Part shown: one piece after another, positions 23,205 to 35,232 of the stretch
Layout of the letters: each line of letters opens with the position of its first letter
Numbering within the stretch: the first letter of the stretch is position 1
NCBI GenBank assembly: GCA_026874595.1
Contig: CM049306.1
Location: 21,137,019 to 21,201,018, forward strand
Direction of reading: 5' to 3'
DNA from: Sipunculus nudus
Lineage: Eukaryota > Annelida > Sipuncula > Golfingiida > Sipunculidae
Length of the DNA stretch: 64,000 bases
Notes under the pieces: model-generated
Told to the model about the DNA's origin: nothing
Databases searched by the model: none
What the model saw: the letters and a program-made list of their open reading frames with translations, nothing else
Made by a program: the position numbers and the translations under genes

Positions 23205-23470
23205 TCTTTGGGCCTGATAATTCTTGTAGCTTGAGGGGAGCAAACAAGCCAAGCAGCCATTGTACTAACTGTCACTAGAAGGTTATTCTTTCTGTGTTTT
23301 CCTGCCGCCCATGACCAGTACCCACCCACTCCTGCATGGTAATAGCTACAACCTTGTGGTGAATAATTTTGCTAGGAGTTTTTTAAGTGCAGAAGGAGCT
23401 CAGAATGGGATGAGAACCCACAACCTTCTGGTCAAAACCCTGTGCCATAACTATAACACCACCATGCCTG
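23205..23470 (-). mobile_element. tRNA-derived SINE family 2, copy 1
   Basis: Read on the minus strand the head is GGCATGGTGGTGTTATAGTT... with a GTTCTCATCCC B-box-like word about 50 bp later. It aligns with 41715-41966, whose head is better preserved. A third partial copy of the tail (GTCTTTGGGGCCTGTACATT) lies at 24880-24935. The open frames 22955-23329 (minus) and 23311-23514 (plus) overlap it and are not genes. Confidence 0.7.
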
Positions 23471-23811
23471 ACAATGTGTGCAATATCTCCTTAAGTCTCA
23501 GTGAATTTCAATGAAATTTTTGATAGTATGTGCCATGAGTGAAATAAAGATCCATGTGAATATATTTTCGTGCTGACCAGGTGAATTTGAGGACAGATCT
23601 TATCTGTGTCAGCCACTCTTTTGTGATTGCTAACACAGCAAGTTAAAAGATCTGGATAGTTTTTGTTATTTCTCTATTTCAAATGATAACAACACATATT
23701 TTTTGCACCAGAAAACAAATTTGTTTCCTATAAATAACTACAAAAATGTAGCAATAATATTTCAAAGTGCTTCCAGATAACACATTTTAATTGCTGGTTA
23801 TTGCTTACATG

Positions 23812-24102
23812 GGGGGCAGTGGTGTAACGGTTAAGGTGCTGGGCTCATGATCGAGAGGTCGTGAGTTTGAATCCTACTCAGACCCCAACCGTGCCAAGAC
23901 CCTTAGGCAAGGTCCCAACCGCAAGTGTGCCTCTGTCCACCCAGCAGTAGAAATCGGTACCAGTAGATACTGGGAAGGTAACCTGCGATTGACTAGCGTC
24001 TCACCCAGGAGGAGTCTAACTCCTATTCGCTTCACGCTACATAAACCGGGATAAGCTCCGGCCTGATGAGCCATTAGGCTCAGGTGTAAAAGCCCAGCAG
24101 AC
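23812..24102 (+). mobile_element. tRNA-derived SINE family 1 with 14-bp target duplication
   Basis: The tRNA-like head begins GGGGGCAGTGGTGTAACGG (A box TGGTGTAACGG) and has B box GAGTTTGAATC about 50 bp downstream. The body ends in a block with ACCTGCGATTGACTAGCGTC, AGTCTAACTCCTATTCGC and ACCGGGATAAGCTCCGGCC. That block resembles the conserved tail region of several metazoan SINE/LINE families. A perfect duplication, TTATTGCTTACATG, flanks it at 23798-23811 and 24103-24116, showing retroposition with the original flanks intact. No poly-A tail is present; the copy ends AGCCCAGCAGAC. Confidence 0.9.
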
Positions 24103-24879
24103 TTATTGCTTACATGTATGAAGATGATAGGTAGTACTTGGTCCTAGTGAGTATCAGATGACAAAAACTTATAACGTGTGTGGTATAATATTGTTGGGTT
24201 TTACGGGACTCTCCATAGTCAATCTCAGTTGGAGGAACCAGGAGAGCGGGCAGGCTGATGAGTTTGTCCGGGAAGGGGTACAGTCAGTGTATTGACTATG
24301 TCAGGGGCTGATAAAAAGTTCCCTGTGTGCATAGTCAATCTTTTTCAGACAGGCAGCATATTGGGAAATGTTTGGTTCTGAAGATGAAAAATGTGACTGG
24401 TGAGTGTGGTCAATTGGTCCTTCCCACTGTGCACTTTGGTCTGACCTATCCAGCTTTGAGACAAGATCTGGATTCTAAGGAAAATATGGTAGCCTCACAT
24501 CAGTTTAGCCTGAATGGTGTTATTATAGGTTTTACATTTTGTATATGAATGTTTTAGGTTTTTAAGAGAAAATGTCATAAGAAAGCCATGCCAAACAAAG
24601 TCTGAATAATGTTAAAGACAAGTTTATTTACCAGTAAGTAAAGTTAAAGTATCTAAGGTAACATTATTGTATACTATAACATGATTCGCTGGTGGTTGTA
24701 AGTAATGGGGCTTTTGTAGATGATGATTTTAATGTCATATGAAAGCCTCCCACTCAAAGTTTTGAACCTTAAATGGTGTATAAGACAGGTTTGACTAAGT
24801 TTTAAGATAAATGTACTAATCATTACTAAATAATCTGTATGAAATCACTGACGGATGTCCATCTACACTATGCCTTCTT

Positions 24880-24935
24880 TGTCTTTGGGGCCTGTACATT
24901 TATGTAGCTCCTGGTGAGCGTACCAGCTTAGCCGT
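24880..24935 (-). mobile_element. SINE family 2, tail fragment
   Basis: GTCTTTGGGGCCTGTACATT and TGTAGCTCCTGGTGAGCGTA align with about 23203-23250 of the family 2 copy. Only the 3' part survives. Confidence 0.5.
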
Positions 24936-25298
24936 GTATGTTATCTATAATAGGTATATGTGATCTGATGGTGGATAGTGCTTTTACTGTCTTATTAAAA
25001 ACAATACAAATACAAAACTGTAATGTTCAATGCATAGAGTGGTAAATTGTAGTATAAGCTGGACTTTTTAAAACAGTATTGCTTTCAATGAAGGGAAAAT
25101 ATATTTTGTTTCTTAAGGCTACGAATAGTTAAATGCTATCAGATTTATTTATATATATAATATATATATATTTAAGTGTGATAATATGCTTTATACCCGT
25201 TATCTTTGGCTCAGCTGGGATTTTTGGTTATGTGACGGTTGGGGGTTAAAGGCCAATATAGCTGATCTATTTTTAGCTTCCAACTTTATTTATACTTT

Positions 25299-25709
25299 TT
25301 TTTTTTTTTTTTTAATTTTTTTTTTTGGTGGAGGTAACTGCCTCCATTTTTTTAAATGCTTGCTTAACTAAGTCTATATACAACCGCAGAATTTCCATTC
25401 CGGTTTCGGACTCCGTGACAGGGGCTTGCACACAATGCTCTGGCGTCAACCAGGCTCGGTGATTCACTCCTGCGGGTCCTGGGTGTGTCTCCTCCCCATT
25501 GCTAGGTCATAACACCAAGGAACCCCCGAAAGGCGCACTCGTTTGTGAGTTAAACCCGACTGTTGGGTACAGTCTCCCCATTGGGCCTGCAGAGCACCCA
25601 CCCTGGGTTGGGGTCGACCGTGAAAAATCTCACCGGCTCGGCTGAGATTCGAACTCACGATCTCCCGGCTTTGAGCCCTGCGCTCTACCCCTGAGCCACA
25701 GAAGCTGGT
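25299..25709 (-). mobile_element. tRNA-derived SINE family 3 with 16-bp target duplication
   Basis: On the minus strand the head includes GTGGCTCAGGGGTAGAGCGC (A box) and GTGAGTTCGAATCTC (B box), a very tRNA-like pair. The body runs through GAGATTTTTCACGGTCGACC and GTTTAACTCACAAACGAGTG to a tail hairpin GGAGGCAGTTACCTCCACC, followed by an A-rich 3' end (T-rich on the plus strand, 25299-25326). A perfect duplication, ACTTTATTTATACTTT, lies at 25283-25298 and 25710-25725. The intact head, tail and duplication indicate a comparatively young copy. A decayed relative lies at 51905-52006. Confidence 0.95.
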
Positions 25710-25725
25710 ACTTTATTTATACTTT

Positions 25726-28660
25726 GTATGGATCCCAATCCAGTCTGGAAAATTTATTATCTCCACCATAGAGGTAAGACGTGTGTAACATCTCCATCTC
25801 TCTGTTCATTTACCTTTTAACATCTTAATAACAGGTGTTCATCCTGTTCCATTGACAGGCCTTTAGTATGAGGCAGAGCAAATAGAGAAGTTTCTGCCAC
25901 GGTAACATCCTTCCAGGCATTCGACTACATCTCATATTTTAGTGGAAAATATTTATACTAACAGCCTGGCAGTTTACTGATCAGTGGTTATTGTACATCT
26001 GTGTAAGTTTGAATGTTTGATCTTCTTCAAGTTAGTGAACATGCAAGTTAGCAACAAGCCTTAAATTAGGACATGTTAAATAACATGCATTGTGCAAGTA
26101 CTCTTTTCTCAGAATCATACACTATTGATTGGTAGAGAACATAACCAGTGTCACTATTGTATTGATTTAATGACACAAGTGTTGGTGGGATGATTGAAAT
26201 ATGCCCCTCATTTGAAGGTCTGTTAAATGAGGTATTGTTATTGGGTCACACACACTCTGTCATAGCTAACATCTTCAGTGTTGTCATATGTTACATGCCT
26301 CAAAAGTTGCTGACATGTTGAGAGAATGTTTATTTTTCATGGATTGTTCAACTAGTTATAATAACTAATGCAAGGGGCTCTCTGGTTCTGATGGTGGTGT
26401 TTGGTAGTCTGCATCGTTGGTGAAAACTGGATTACTCGGAGAAAACCACCGACCATGGACAGGCAATAACAATATGTTCCTAAGCCACATTAGGAAACAA
26501 ACCCTGGTCACCAGTGTTGAGTGGAGAGTGCCAAGTATTTAAATCACTCCACTCTCCAAGCCATGGCCCGCGAACTCAAACACAAACTTGACTCCTGAAC
26601 AGTTTGTTCAGTGTGTTTCCATCAGGATGATGTGACAAGTGATTTCTATCTTTTCTGCACAAATATATGACAGAAATGTTGGTTACATTTAACAATATTT
26701 GTACAATCTACCTAAATGAGTATATTTGAATTAAAGACATGATTGAATCTGTTAATATCCATTGGTATGAAGATACTTCGTCACCTGTTTCAAAATCATA
26801 TTTAAAAGCATCCTTCAAATAAGGGTATGTGCCTTTATTTATAATCCTACCGACTGAATCATATATGTGTTTACGGTATGTTGGCTTTGCTGTAGACATG
26901 CTGTAATCAGATATGCAAACCCCTTCATGATGTCATTTTTAATAATACCCCCATAAATTCTGAGTGATTCAGAATATGACATTCATGTATGTGCTTCCAT
27001 ACGCATTTTTGCCTAAGCACATGTAGAAACCCGTAAGTAATATTACCATTGTATCAATTTTTATCACATATTGTGTTTGCTTATGTGCTTATGGAAATGT
27101 AGCTTTTGTGCTGATGGAAATGTAGCTTAGAGATACACTGTTCTGCTTTCTGTATATAATATGTTAGAGGTGGCTAATTAAATTTTTTTTTAAAAACAGG
27201 GCTGGAAATTCACAACCAACATCATTTCAGGGCAAATTTTATTAAAAAAAAAGCTGGTATGGGAAAAAAAGTAGCCTCCCATTTGCCTGACAGGGTAAAT
27301 TGATTTAACATAAGCCTTAAAGAGAAACTGATCTTCAGTTAGCCTCTTCAGTTCTAAAAAAAAATGAAACCATATTGATAGTACATGGAAATCATAAATT
27401 ACCTGTTAATGGCATATCAAATCAAATACTAAATTTAAGGTAAAGATAACCAACTAACATTTAAACACTTTGTGTCTAATATGCAATAAAACATGTAAAA
27501 CGATCATGACGAACACACTTTGTGTACTTGATAATGATTATTGTTTTTTGTAGGGCAAGTAACAATCATATTTTACTTTCCTGACAGGACAAGTACTTTC
27601 ATAAGTTATTTTAATTGAGGCCTGCTAAAGGCTGCTTTATTCATAGTTGTGGTTTATCTGCAGTGCATAATGCACTGAGGCAAAGTTTTTTTCTAACTTA
27701 TATTCTTGTGGTTTGGATGACATGTATATAGCTTAATTTTCAGACCTGTACCATGTTATTAGTTTATATCTGTTAATGAGGACACACCACGGCATGCAGA
27801 CTGTCTGGTCGGGTCGTCTGTGCCAAACGCAATGCTACCACATAAAAAATCCTAACCGCTGCTTTATTCTGTCATGCTTGAGCATAACAGATGGATCTCT
27901 GTTGTTGAAGTTTTTCAGTGGTTTGATCCAGAGGAGATTGCGCAGTTCCACCTTGTGACTTTATAAGCTCTGCCTTACAATACCAATGAAGAATGGTACT
28001 ACCTTGATATTTTCACCTTTCCAGTGGCAAGGCAATTAAACAGGTTTGCCTTTTCTTCAGAAAAATATGCCTTATCATCTTTCATCATATTCTGTCACAC
28101 TTTATCCGGCGTTGTTAAACAAGTCCAGTGTCTTGATGAAGACACCAGTCACTCTTTTGTTATATAGGCTGTGATCTATATAAGCTGGAGAAACTAAACA
28201 AATTTGCCACTAATGTAATAAAAATAAAGATTGGGCTGGTGTTTAGACTCACTGATACTTGGCTCTGTCTTGGTCCCCTGCTCTCTGCCAATCACAGAGC
28301 TCTATGATTGCATCAGTGCTGCAGCTGGGGATTTCTGAGTAACCTCACCTCATCTTTGAATGTTTGCAGTTATAATACAAATTCTGGGGAGGAGTTATTG
28401 AGTCCAGGTTACTGTTACTGTAATACGTGAAGATATTTCATTTTTGTGTTATGTTTGTTAATACTAATTAGCTACTATTGTGGAAACATCTGGGTGTTCA
28501 ACTTAACAGATATATTGGTATAAAATGAAAAGTGCCTTTTCGCACATGTTGCCTGTCTGAGATAGGCAGAGAGGCGGTATTACAACCCCTGCCTGTGTGT
28601 AGAGTGTAATGCAGGATCCTGGGCTATGCACTAATATATCTAAATGATTTTCAGCTTTCT
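25726..28660. other. No gene recognised; decayed repeat fragments
   Basis: Non-coding overall. The segment at about 26430-26560 (ATTACTCGGAGAAAACCACC, GACCATGG, AACAAACCCTGGTCACC) resembles a decayed dispersed repeat seen in bivalve DNA. It has no clear ends. Confidence 0.45.
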
Positions 28661-28665
28661 CCCAT

Positions 28666-31272
28666 TTTTAGCTCAGCTGACTATAAGTCATCTGAGCTAT
28701 AGTCGTGGTCCATTGTCCGTCGTCCGTCCGTCTGTCCGTCCGTCCGTAGATGTGGCACGTTTTGAAACCGTAAGACCTAGGAATCCAAAATTCAGCATAA
28801 TGTTAGATGTCCGCAAGATCTCCTACCAAGCCGAAAACTGGGTCTTTGCGACTTAATTCCTTTGAGAAATTAAGGAAAAACCTCAATTTTTTATTAAAAA
28901 CCTATTTTCACACTTTAGGACTGCCTAATATCAAAACCACTCATCTGTTTTTCCTCATATTTCTTATAAATAATCCTCTATATAATTCCTATGTACATGC
29001 CAGAAATTAGGTCTGTATTATTTAATTTAAAAAAGTTATGGGCCCAAACATAATGCATTTTGTAAATAATCAGGAAAGAAATTTTATCACTTAACACAAA
29101 ACTTGTTAAAGCTAAGCACTTTTTTTCCAGTAATATTACTTTTATTAATCAAAATTAAATTGTATACCCAAAATTAGATCAAAATCTTTTAAATTTTTAA
29201 AAATATTAGCAAAAATAAAAAATTGGTACCTTAAATTTTGCCCAACTTTGACCATGGCACGTTTTTTTGCTGTAACTGCTGTGGATTTAATTTTCACAGC
29301 ATGTTTTTGTTAGCATTTCAACTGTTAACACCAAAAATTTGAAACCAGTTGATCAAAAACTGTAGATTTTATTCAAGTTTTCAAGCACCATGCCACATAT
29401 TGCTAGTGTTATGCAGTTTGCTAGAGCTCAGCTCCCGAGCTTCAGCTCTAAGTTCCTTAAATTTGGCATACAGTTAGATTTCTCCAAATTCCCCTACCAT
29501 GCCAAGAATTTGGTCACTAGGACTTAATTCCTTCGAGATATCAATGAAAAACTTCATTTTTCCATTAAAAACCCAATGTTACACTTTAAGACTGCCTAAT
29601 ATCAAAACCACTGATCTGACTTTGATCATATATAATATACATATTTTTCTATACATTCACTATGCACATGCCAGAAATGATGTCAGTATTGTGTATTTTT
29701 TTTAAGTTATGGGCCCAAACATAATGCACTTTGTAAAAAATCAAGAAATATATTTACTCCCTTAACAAGGGCATTGCTGAAGCTAGAGATCTTTTTTGTC
29801 AGGGATGTAACATTATTTAATCAAGATTCAATTGAATACCCAAAATTAGTTCTGAATTTTTCAAATTTTATAAGTTATTAGTATAAATATAAAATTAGTA
29901 CCTTAAATTTTGCCCAACTGTGACCATGGCACGTTTGTTTCCCGTGAGCACTGTTGATATAATTTTCATATCATGCACACATAAGGATTTCAGCTTTTTA
30001 GTTTAGAAAGCTGAAAGAAATTTGCCAAATATTGTAGCTTTTATTAATGTTTTTTATGAGACCCTGTCAGACTTTGGCTCTCTCCAGCCCCTCTTGAGTC
30101 ACCTGTATGTTGACCTTGTTGACCTTTCATCAAATTATGCACGCTTGAGGGGAGAATCCAGGCAGCTTATGGCCAGCCACAGTTGATCCAGGTGTCCAAC
30201 CCAACTCATCTAGTAGTTTTAACCAACAACATAACAATAAACAATAAATTAATAAATTTTTATTGGTTTTTTAATAACAAATTAAAGAAAAATAGAAAAG
30301 GTTTGTTAGTTTATAATAACAGGAAATTAACTTGCAGTTACTGATGATATAAGAATCTTGTATCGATGGGTAGAATGTCACATATTCCAAATAACACCAT
30401 GCAGTCACCTATGGCATTTTTCAGTTCATTTTTAATGATAAAGAAGTAAATCATATTATTCATTACTAATCATTAAGGATTATATGAAGGAAACTAATGA
30501 TAGACAAAGATGCAGTAAATAATATAATCTAGATTCCTACTTTGTCTAGTGTGTACATTGATGTGAAATTAGTCCAAAATGAATTTTTTACAGTTATTTT
30601 TTAATATAAATAAAAGCCATAAAACCAGGTACTTATGATCATTATTTAAATGTGTGAATTTTGTATATTCTGGATTCTCAACATCATTGTTTGGTGAAAA
30701 CTGAATAAATACCAGACATGGTGCGAATACTTTGTAATTGTATTTAAATACGAATATGAATATGTACTCCATTATAAAATTTCTTGCATAAAGAATGGGA
30801 ATTCAGGTAAAAAATGAAAGTATATGAATACCAGTGCTAATACTTTCAAAATGTATTCATGAATGCATTCATGAATATATTCTTTAATATTATTTTAATA
30901 AACATTTCAGTTGTATTTCATTTTTAAAAATCATAAGATTCTCTTATCATTTTTAATAAAAATTATATTTGGGACAATATTTGTAATTTTTTTAATAAAT
31001 AGTTAAACTCATATTATATGTTCTGCTTATAAGTTATATGGCCAAGTCAAAATCTGTGTGACAATAGTACTCCATTTGTTAATAAAATAAATGAAATCAA
31101 TCCTCTTCCCTGTCTCCAAAGATACTATCAAAATCATGCATAAGCTAAACAACAACAATTCATAATACAGCTTATATTTATTACCACACAAAACCAGCAT
31201 GTGCCTCATTTCTAAATAATATTTTTTTATCATATATAACAGCTGAGCGTCGTGACCCATAGGTCCCTTGTT
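28666..31272 (+). mobile_element. AGCTCAG-type repeat element, copy 2
   Basis: The 5' end TTTTAGCTCAGCTGACTATA and its self-complementary TCATCTGAGCTATAG match copy 1 at 19914. A (GTCC)n stretch follows (28715-28748). The 3' end (31241-31272) reads AGCTGAGCGTCGTGACCCAT then AGGTCCCTTGTTC. The body differs from copy 1: two tandem units of about 671 bp, keyed on CTGCCTAATATCAAAACCAC at 28921 and 29592. The units share GGCCCAAACATAATGCA and TGACCATGGCACGTTT. The stretch from about 30090 to 31240 has no obvious unit structure and may include another insertion. Same ends with different internal arrays suggests modular internal exchange. Confidence 0.65.
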
Positions 31273-32018
31273 CAGAAGATATCTTGCAAATTTTGATGTT
31301 GAGAGAATGGATGTATAAATTTACTGATGGCTTTCAACAGTGTATTGATTCAAAATCAGTAAAAAGCCCTTACTCTGCTTGTTAACAGTGCACTGATGAC
31401 ACGCTCGAGCAGGGAAATTTTCTCTAGCCTACTTGGCCTGTTTAGCTCTGTTACAAGATATGCTATCTCACAAAGTCACAGTGCAATATCAGATGTTAAA
31501 ATCACAATACCAGACACAATAGAATAGGGCTGTAAAAGGCATAAAAAAATTGATGCATTCAACCAAAGCCAATCATCATGATCAGATCATTCATGCATTG
31601 ATTGATGTTTCAAATATTGCATTTAAATTCATTTTCGTACACTTATTCTTGCTGGCTGAGATAAATGGTACACATGATGTAGTGAACACTGATATTTGAC
31701 AAATATGTTATGAGATTTAAAAAAAATTACTTGGTCCATATAAGTGCTTAAGCATGTCATACATTGCAATTACTCATCTCTGAGACTCATCAGGTGGGAA
31801 GAAATAGTTAGCAGATATACATTTGTGACAGAATGTTATGACTATTTATAATAGTTGATTTAGAATCAAATCATGTAATGACTTATCAGGTATCACTCTG
31901 TGCTGGATCGGCAACAAGTGCAGCTGAATAAGTACAGGTTTAGTGTGTCCATACTTCAGGAGTGTGTTCATATTTAACTTGAACAGGTACCATAAATGTT
32001 CTGCTAAAATTGCATTTT
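31273..32018. other. No gene recognised
   Basis: Non-coding, with nothing bounded. Confidence 0.5.
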
Positions 32019-32409
32019 CATACTACCAAGATTGTGGCTACGCTTTTACAGACATTGATTCCATGACCTTTTCTGGCATCTGTTTCATGGATAATGAACA
32101 AGCCTGCAAGTGTTCAGGCCAAAATCACAGCTTTCAATCAAATCTAATGAACAAAATACAACAAATTCATTGTTTACACTCCGTCTGATCAAGAACACGT
32201 GTATCAGAAATGAAGAAAGGCTTGTTTGATTGGTCAGATGTTCACTGCCTTCTTAGCAATTCTAAACCTTGGATCAAAACATCATACCAGCCATTTGCAT
32301 AGTACATTTTGATTGGTTCAATTGCCTTGCTTATTATTCATGAAATAGATGCCACAGAGGGTTGTGGAATCAGTGTCTGTGAAAGCGTAACATCAGATGT
32401 GGTAGTATA
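32019..32409. mobile_element. Inverted-repeat (foldback/MITE-like) element, about 390 bp
   Basis: The left arm (about 32019-32105, TACTACCA, TACGCTTTTACAGACATTGA, TTCCATGACC) and right arm (about 32324-32409) are diverged reverse complements over about 85 bp, enclosing about 220 bp. The open frame at 31943-32188 runs across the left arm and is not supported as a gene. Confidence 0.7.
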
Positions 32410-34954
32410 AAGATGTGCTTGTGAACAAGCTTAATATTCTAAATCATCTAACTGTGGTATGGTATAAAACCTTTGGGTAGGTTTTGACAAGTGATGATTT
32501 GGGTTTAGTAGTCCTTTGGGCAAGTACTAATTTTATTCTCACGTCAGGCCCTAGGTTCACGTGAATGTTTCTTGATCTAAGCAGCAGTTGAGGAGTTATC
32601 TTCAAGATAACAACCTACTGATACTAAGTGATAGCAGCAAAAGGTTCATTGTGTGTGTGTCAGCCTTGATGCTTTATATTCCAAACTTATATTTTTAAGC
32701 CCAGGGTAAATACAGATCTAGAGTTAACGTTGTGGCAAGACTGTCCACGGGCTTTGCTGCTGAATGGTTAATGTTTGACAAACACACAAATGTTCTCAGG
32801 TATATGGTGACTCAAGGTAAAAGCCCAACAAAGTTTGCCAAGATTACAACGGAAACTGTCATAGTTATCGGATACTGATTTGCCCAGGGTAGTGTGGTCC
32901 TTGAGTGTTCCTTGGCCCACTGAGTGATCCATGCGATCTATGCCGCCAGACCCTCTGCTACACCTGTTGTGATATCATTATCAGTGGGCTGGAGAAGAGG
33001 AGATGTTACAATATGATATAGTTACCGGACAAACATGTTTTAACCTCAGCCCGGCACCAGGGTCAGGTTGATTGAACTTATCTCATGTTACAGTGAGTGA
33101 CCAGTTTCATGTACATTGACACATACAAGGCCTAGTAGTTTCTGTCACATGAAAAATATTGCCAGAATTGCAGAATTGACATTATTTTATTTTAGCATTG
33201 ATTGCTAAAGTGATTATTTCAAATGCCATATTGACAGGCAGGGCAGTATATCTCTGGTATGTGATGTAAAGGCCATCAAAGGAGGTTCTGTTTTCAAATG
33301 TGCTTGAGTGTTTATATTGGTTTGTTAATAGTCTGTCAGCTGGATTTATAAAAAAAAACCCTATTTCCACTAGACTTTGTAGAATGGTGGGACTTAGGCC
33401 AAGACAGAACCCTCTAAATACCAAAATATGTCAGTATATACATGACTAGATCATGCTCAGTTCAAGAAGGATTTTTTGTCTTGGTGGAGGTGTGTGCTCC
33501 ACTGAGTGCCCTCTAATTTCTCAGTTTGATAACAACATATTTAACAGAGTTATAAGAAGTACGGTTTTATTTTAGCCTCAGTAGACTGTTTCTGTTTCTC
33601 AGATATCAGAATGTCTGGAGATTTTTATTCTCACCAGATTATTTCCCATTTATTCTTTATATTCTTCTTCATTATAATGTAATATAGTTCCAGAGATAAC
33701 CAAAGACACTGATATAATGATTTAATACTGACTTGTAGAGCATAAAATAACCATCACTTTTAATCTTTATAGTCAGATAAAACAATATTCATTTAAATGC
33801 CATTAATTGTATTGTTCATTGTTTAAGTTCCCTATGCATTGCTTATTTGGCTATATGGTATAAATTTTGTAACACAATTGGAAACACTTACTTATGAAGA
33901 TATGTTACAGGGATAAGACAAGATGAAAATTCCTAAATATGTTGCCAGCTGAACATTGAGATAATTTTGACATTATTAAAGGAGGTAACTTGGTGGTTAA
34001 TGTTTTGCTTAGTATTCTGTCTCATGTAATATTCTTGTGTCTGCATGCCTTTGTGCTAGCTTTTGACTTCAGCATGGATTGGGGTAAACAGACTAGTATG
34101 TACTGAAGTAACCCTAAAGGCAGCTGAAAAAGTATATGGGAATACAGACCAGTATGACATAAATAACACATGCTGCAGCACAACTTTGCTTCTCTCACTC
34201 CCATGAGCTTTAGTAAAAAATGCACACCAGTGTATTCAGATGGTGATGTCAGATTTAATAATTATGTTGTTGTCTACTCTGTCAGACTGGGGTAGAATCA
34301 GTCTGCACCCTTACTCCTGATATCTGTTACAGTGTACCCTGGTTTGGGTAATTTATCAACATTTGGAGAACAGTTTTGAAGGGATTTTGGTGTTTACAAC
34401 TAAAAAGTAAGGTCAAACACAAAACTCTCAACTATTGACTTTGAAATTTGAAGTAGGAAAAGGCTGGACAGCTATCTCAATATTTTGACCAAGTAGGGTT
34501 AGAATTTAAAATGGGGGAGAAGTCCCCTCTCTGCTTTGATGAGTAGGACTTGCAATGTACAACTTCAAACACCTATGTAAACCTGCAGATGTATTGAATA
34601 TACAGAAGACTTCCAACAGTTTATTCAGTCCCAGTCAAACCTGGTATCCTTTTGATGAGCATCCTTATGATTGTGATGCCTACGTTTGGTTAAATTTAGT
34701 GCCAGGATTTATTAAAAAAATTCCTGTAATTATTGAAATATTGTTTTCTTTACCTCAGTCAGTTGGTATTAAATGCAGATTATTATCACAGTTTGTAAAA
34801 TAAAGAGAAACCCAGCATTTGTTGTCAATGGATTGTTTTCTATTATTTCAAACCTGTGTAAACATGGACTTTTTGTACTGCTTTGATAGATATTTAGTTA
34901 CCATTTGATACACAAATAACCAAGAAATGTTCACCTAGGTATATTATACAATAA
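32410..34954. other. No gene recognised; one repeat 3'-end fragment
   Basis: Non-coding. At about 33474-33525 the order TCTTGGTGGAGGTGTGTGC, TCCACTGAGTGCCCTCTAAT matches the 3' end of the GGAGGT-type repeat also seen at 11.5 and 47 kb. The open frame at 34555-34803 (plus) has no domain. Confidence 0.45.
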
Positions 34955-35149
34955 ATGTTGTTAAGATTGTCTGTTGTGACTTCTCTAGTGCCATTAAGGC
35001 CAGTAAAGATCAGGAGACTGATGCAGATGGGGCAGAAGTTAATGGAGGATGGCGTCATTAAGAGTTATTCATCACATTATTGCATGGTGCCTCCTATCTA
35101 TAATAATAATGCATGCACCCATAAATCAAAACTGTATATTGATCAGTAA
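34955..35149 (+). pseudogene. Possible Ty3/Gypsy reverse-transcriptase relic
   Basis: The frame reads PLRPVKIRRLMQMGQKLMED then GVIKSYSSHYCMVPPIY. This resembles the start of Gypsy-type RT domains, where a charged helix precedes a (L/M)xxxGII(R/K)xSxSPYxxPVVLV segment. The usual SPY is SHY here, and the expected downstream KKDG and catalytic region are absent, so at most a short dead fragment remains. The similarity is brief and could be coincidental. Confidence 0.3.
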
Positions 35150-35232
35150 GGTTGATAGGTCCCTTGCCTAATTGCTTCATGAGATATGTGATACATATTT
35201 TCAATACAGATGTTAGCAGTCATATTGTATGG

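Noticed and set aside
22955-23329. 124-codon minus-strand frame
   Set aside because: Half of it is the SINE family 2 copy and the rest lacks any domain.
23812-23885. Functional tRNA gene at the SINE head
   Set aside because: A and B boxes are present, but the sequence continues into a SINE body flanked by a target duplication and the cloverleaf is imperfect.
24214-24339. CATAGTCAAT / ATTGACTATG inverted words (24214, 24291, 24330)
   Set aside because: Three 10-bp words in mixed orientation without longer arms; too short to define an element.
26708-26899. Minus-strand frame starting MSTAKPTYRKHIYDSVGRII
   Set aside because: The composition looks protein-like and a TTACAG acceptor-like word precedes it. 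However, no family is recognised, the donor is weak (CAGGTGACG) and the frame is short, so it is not supported as an exon.
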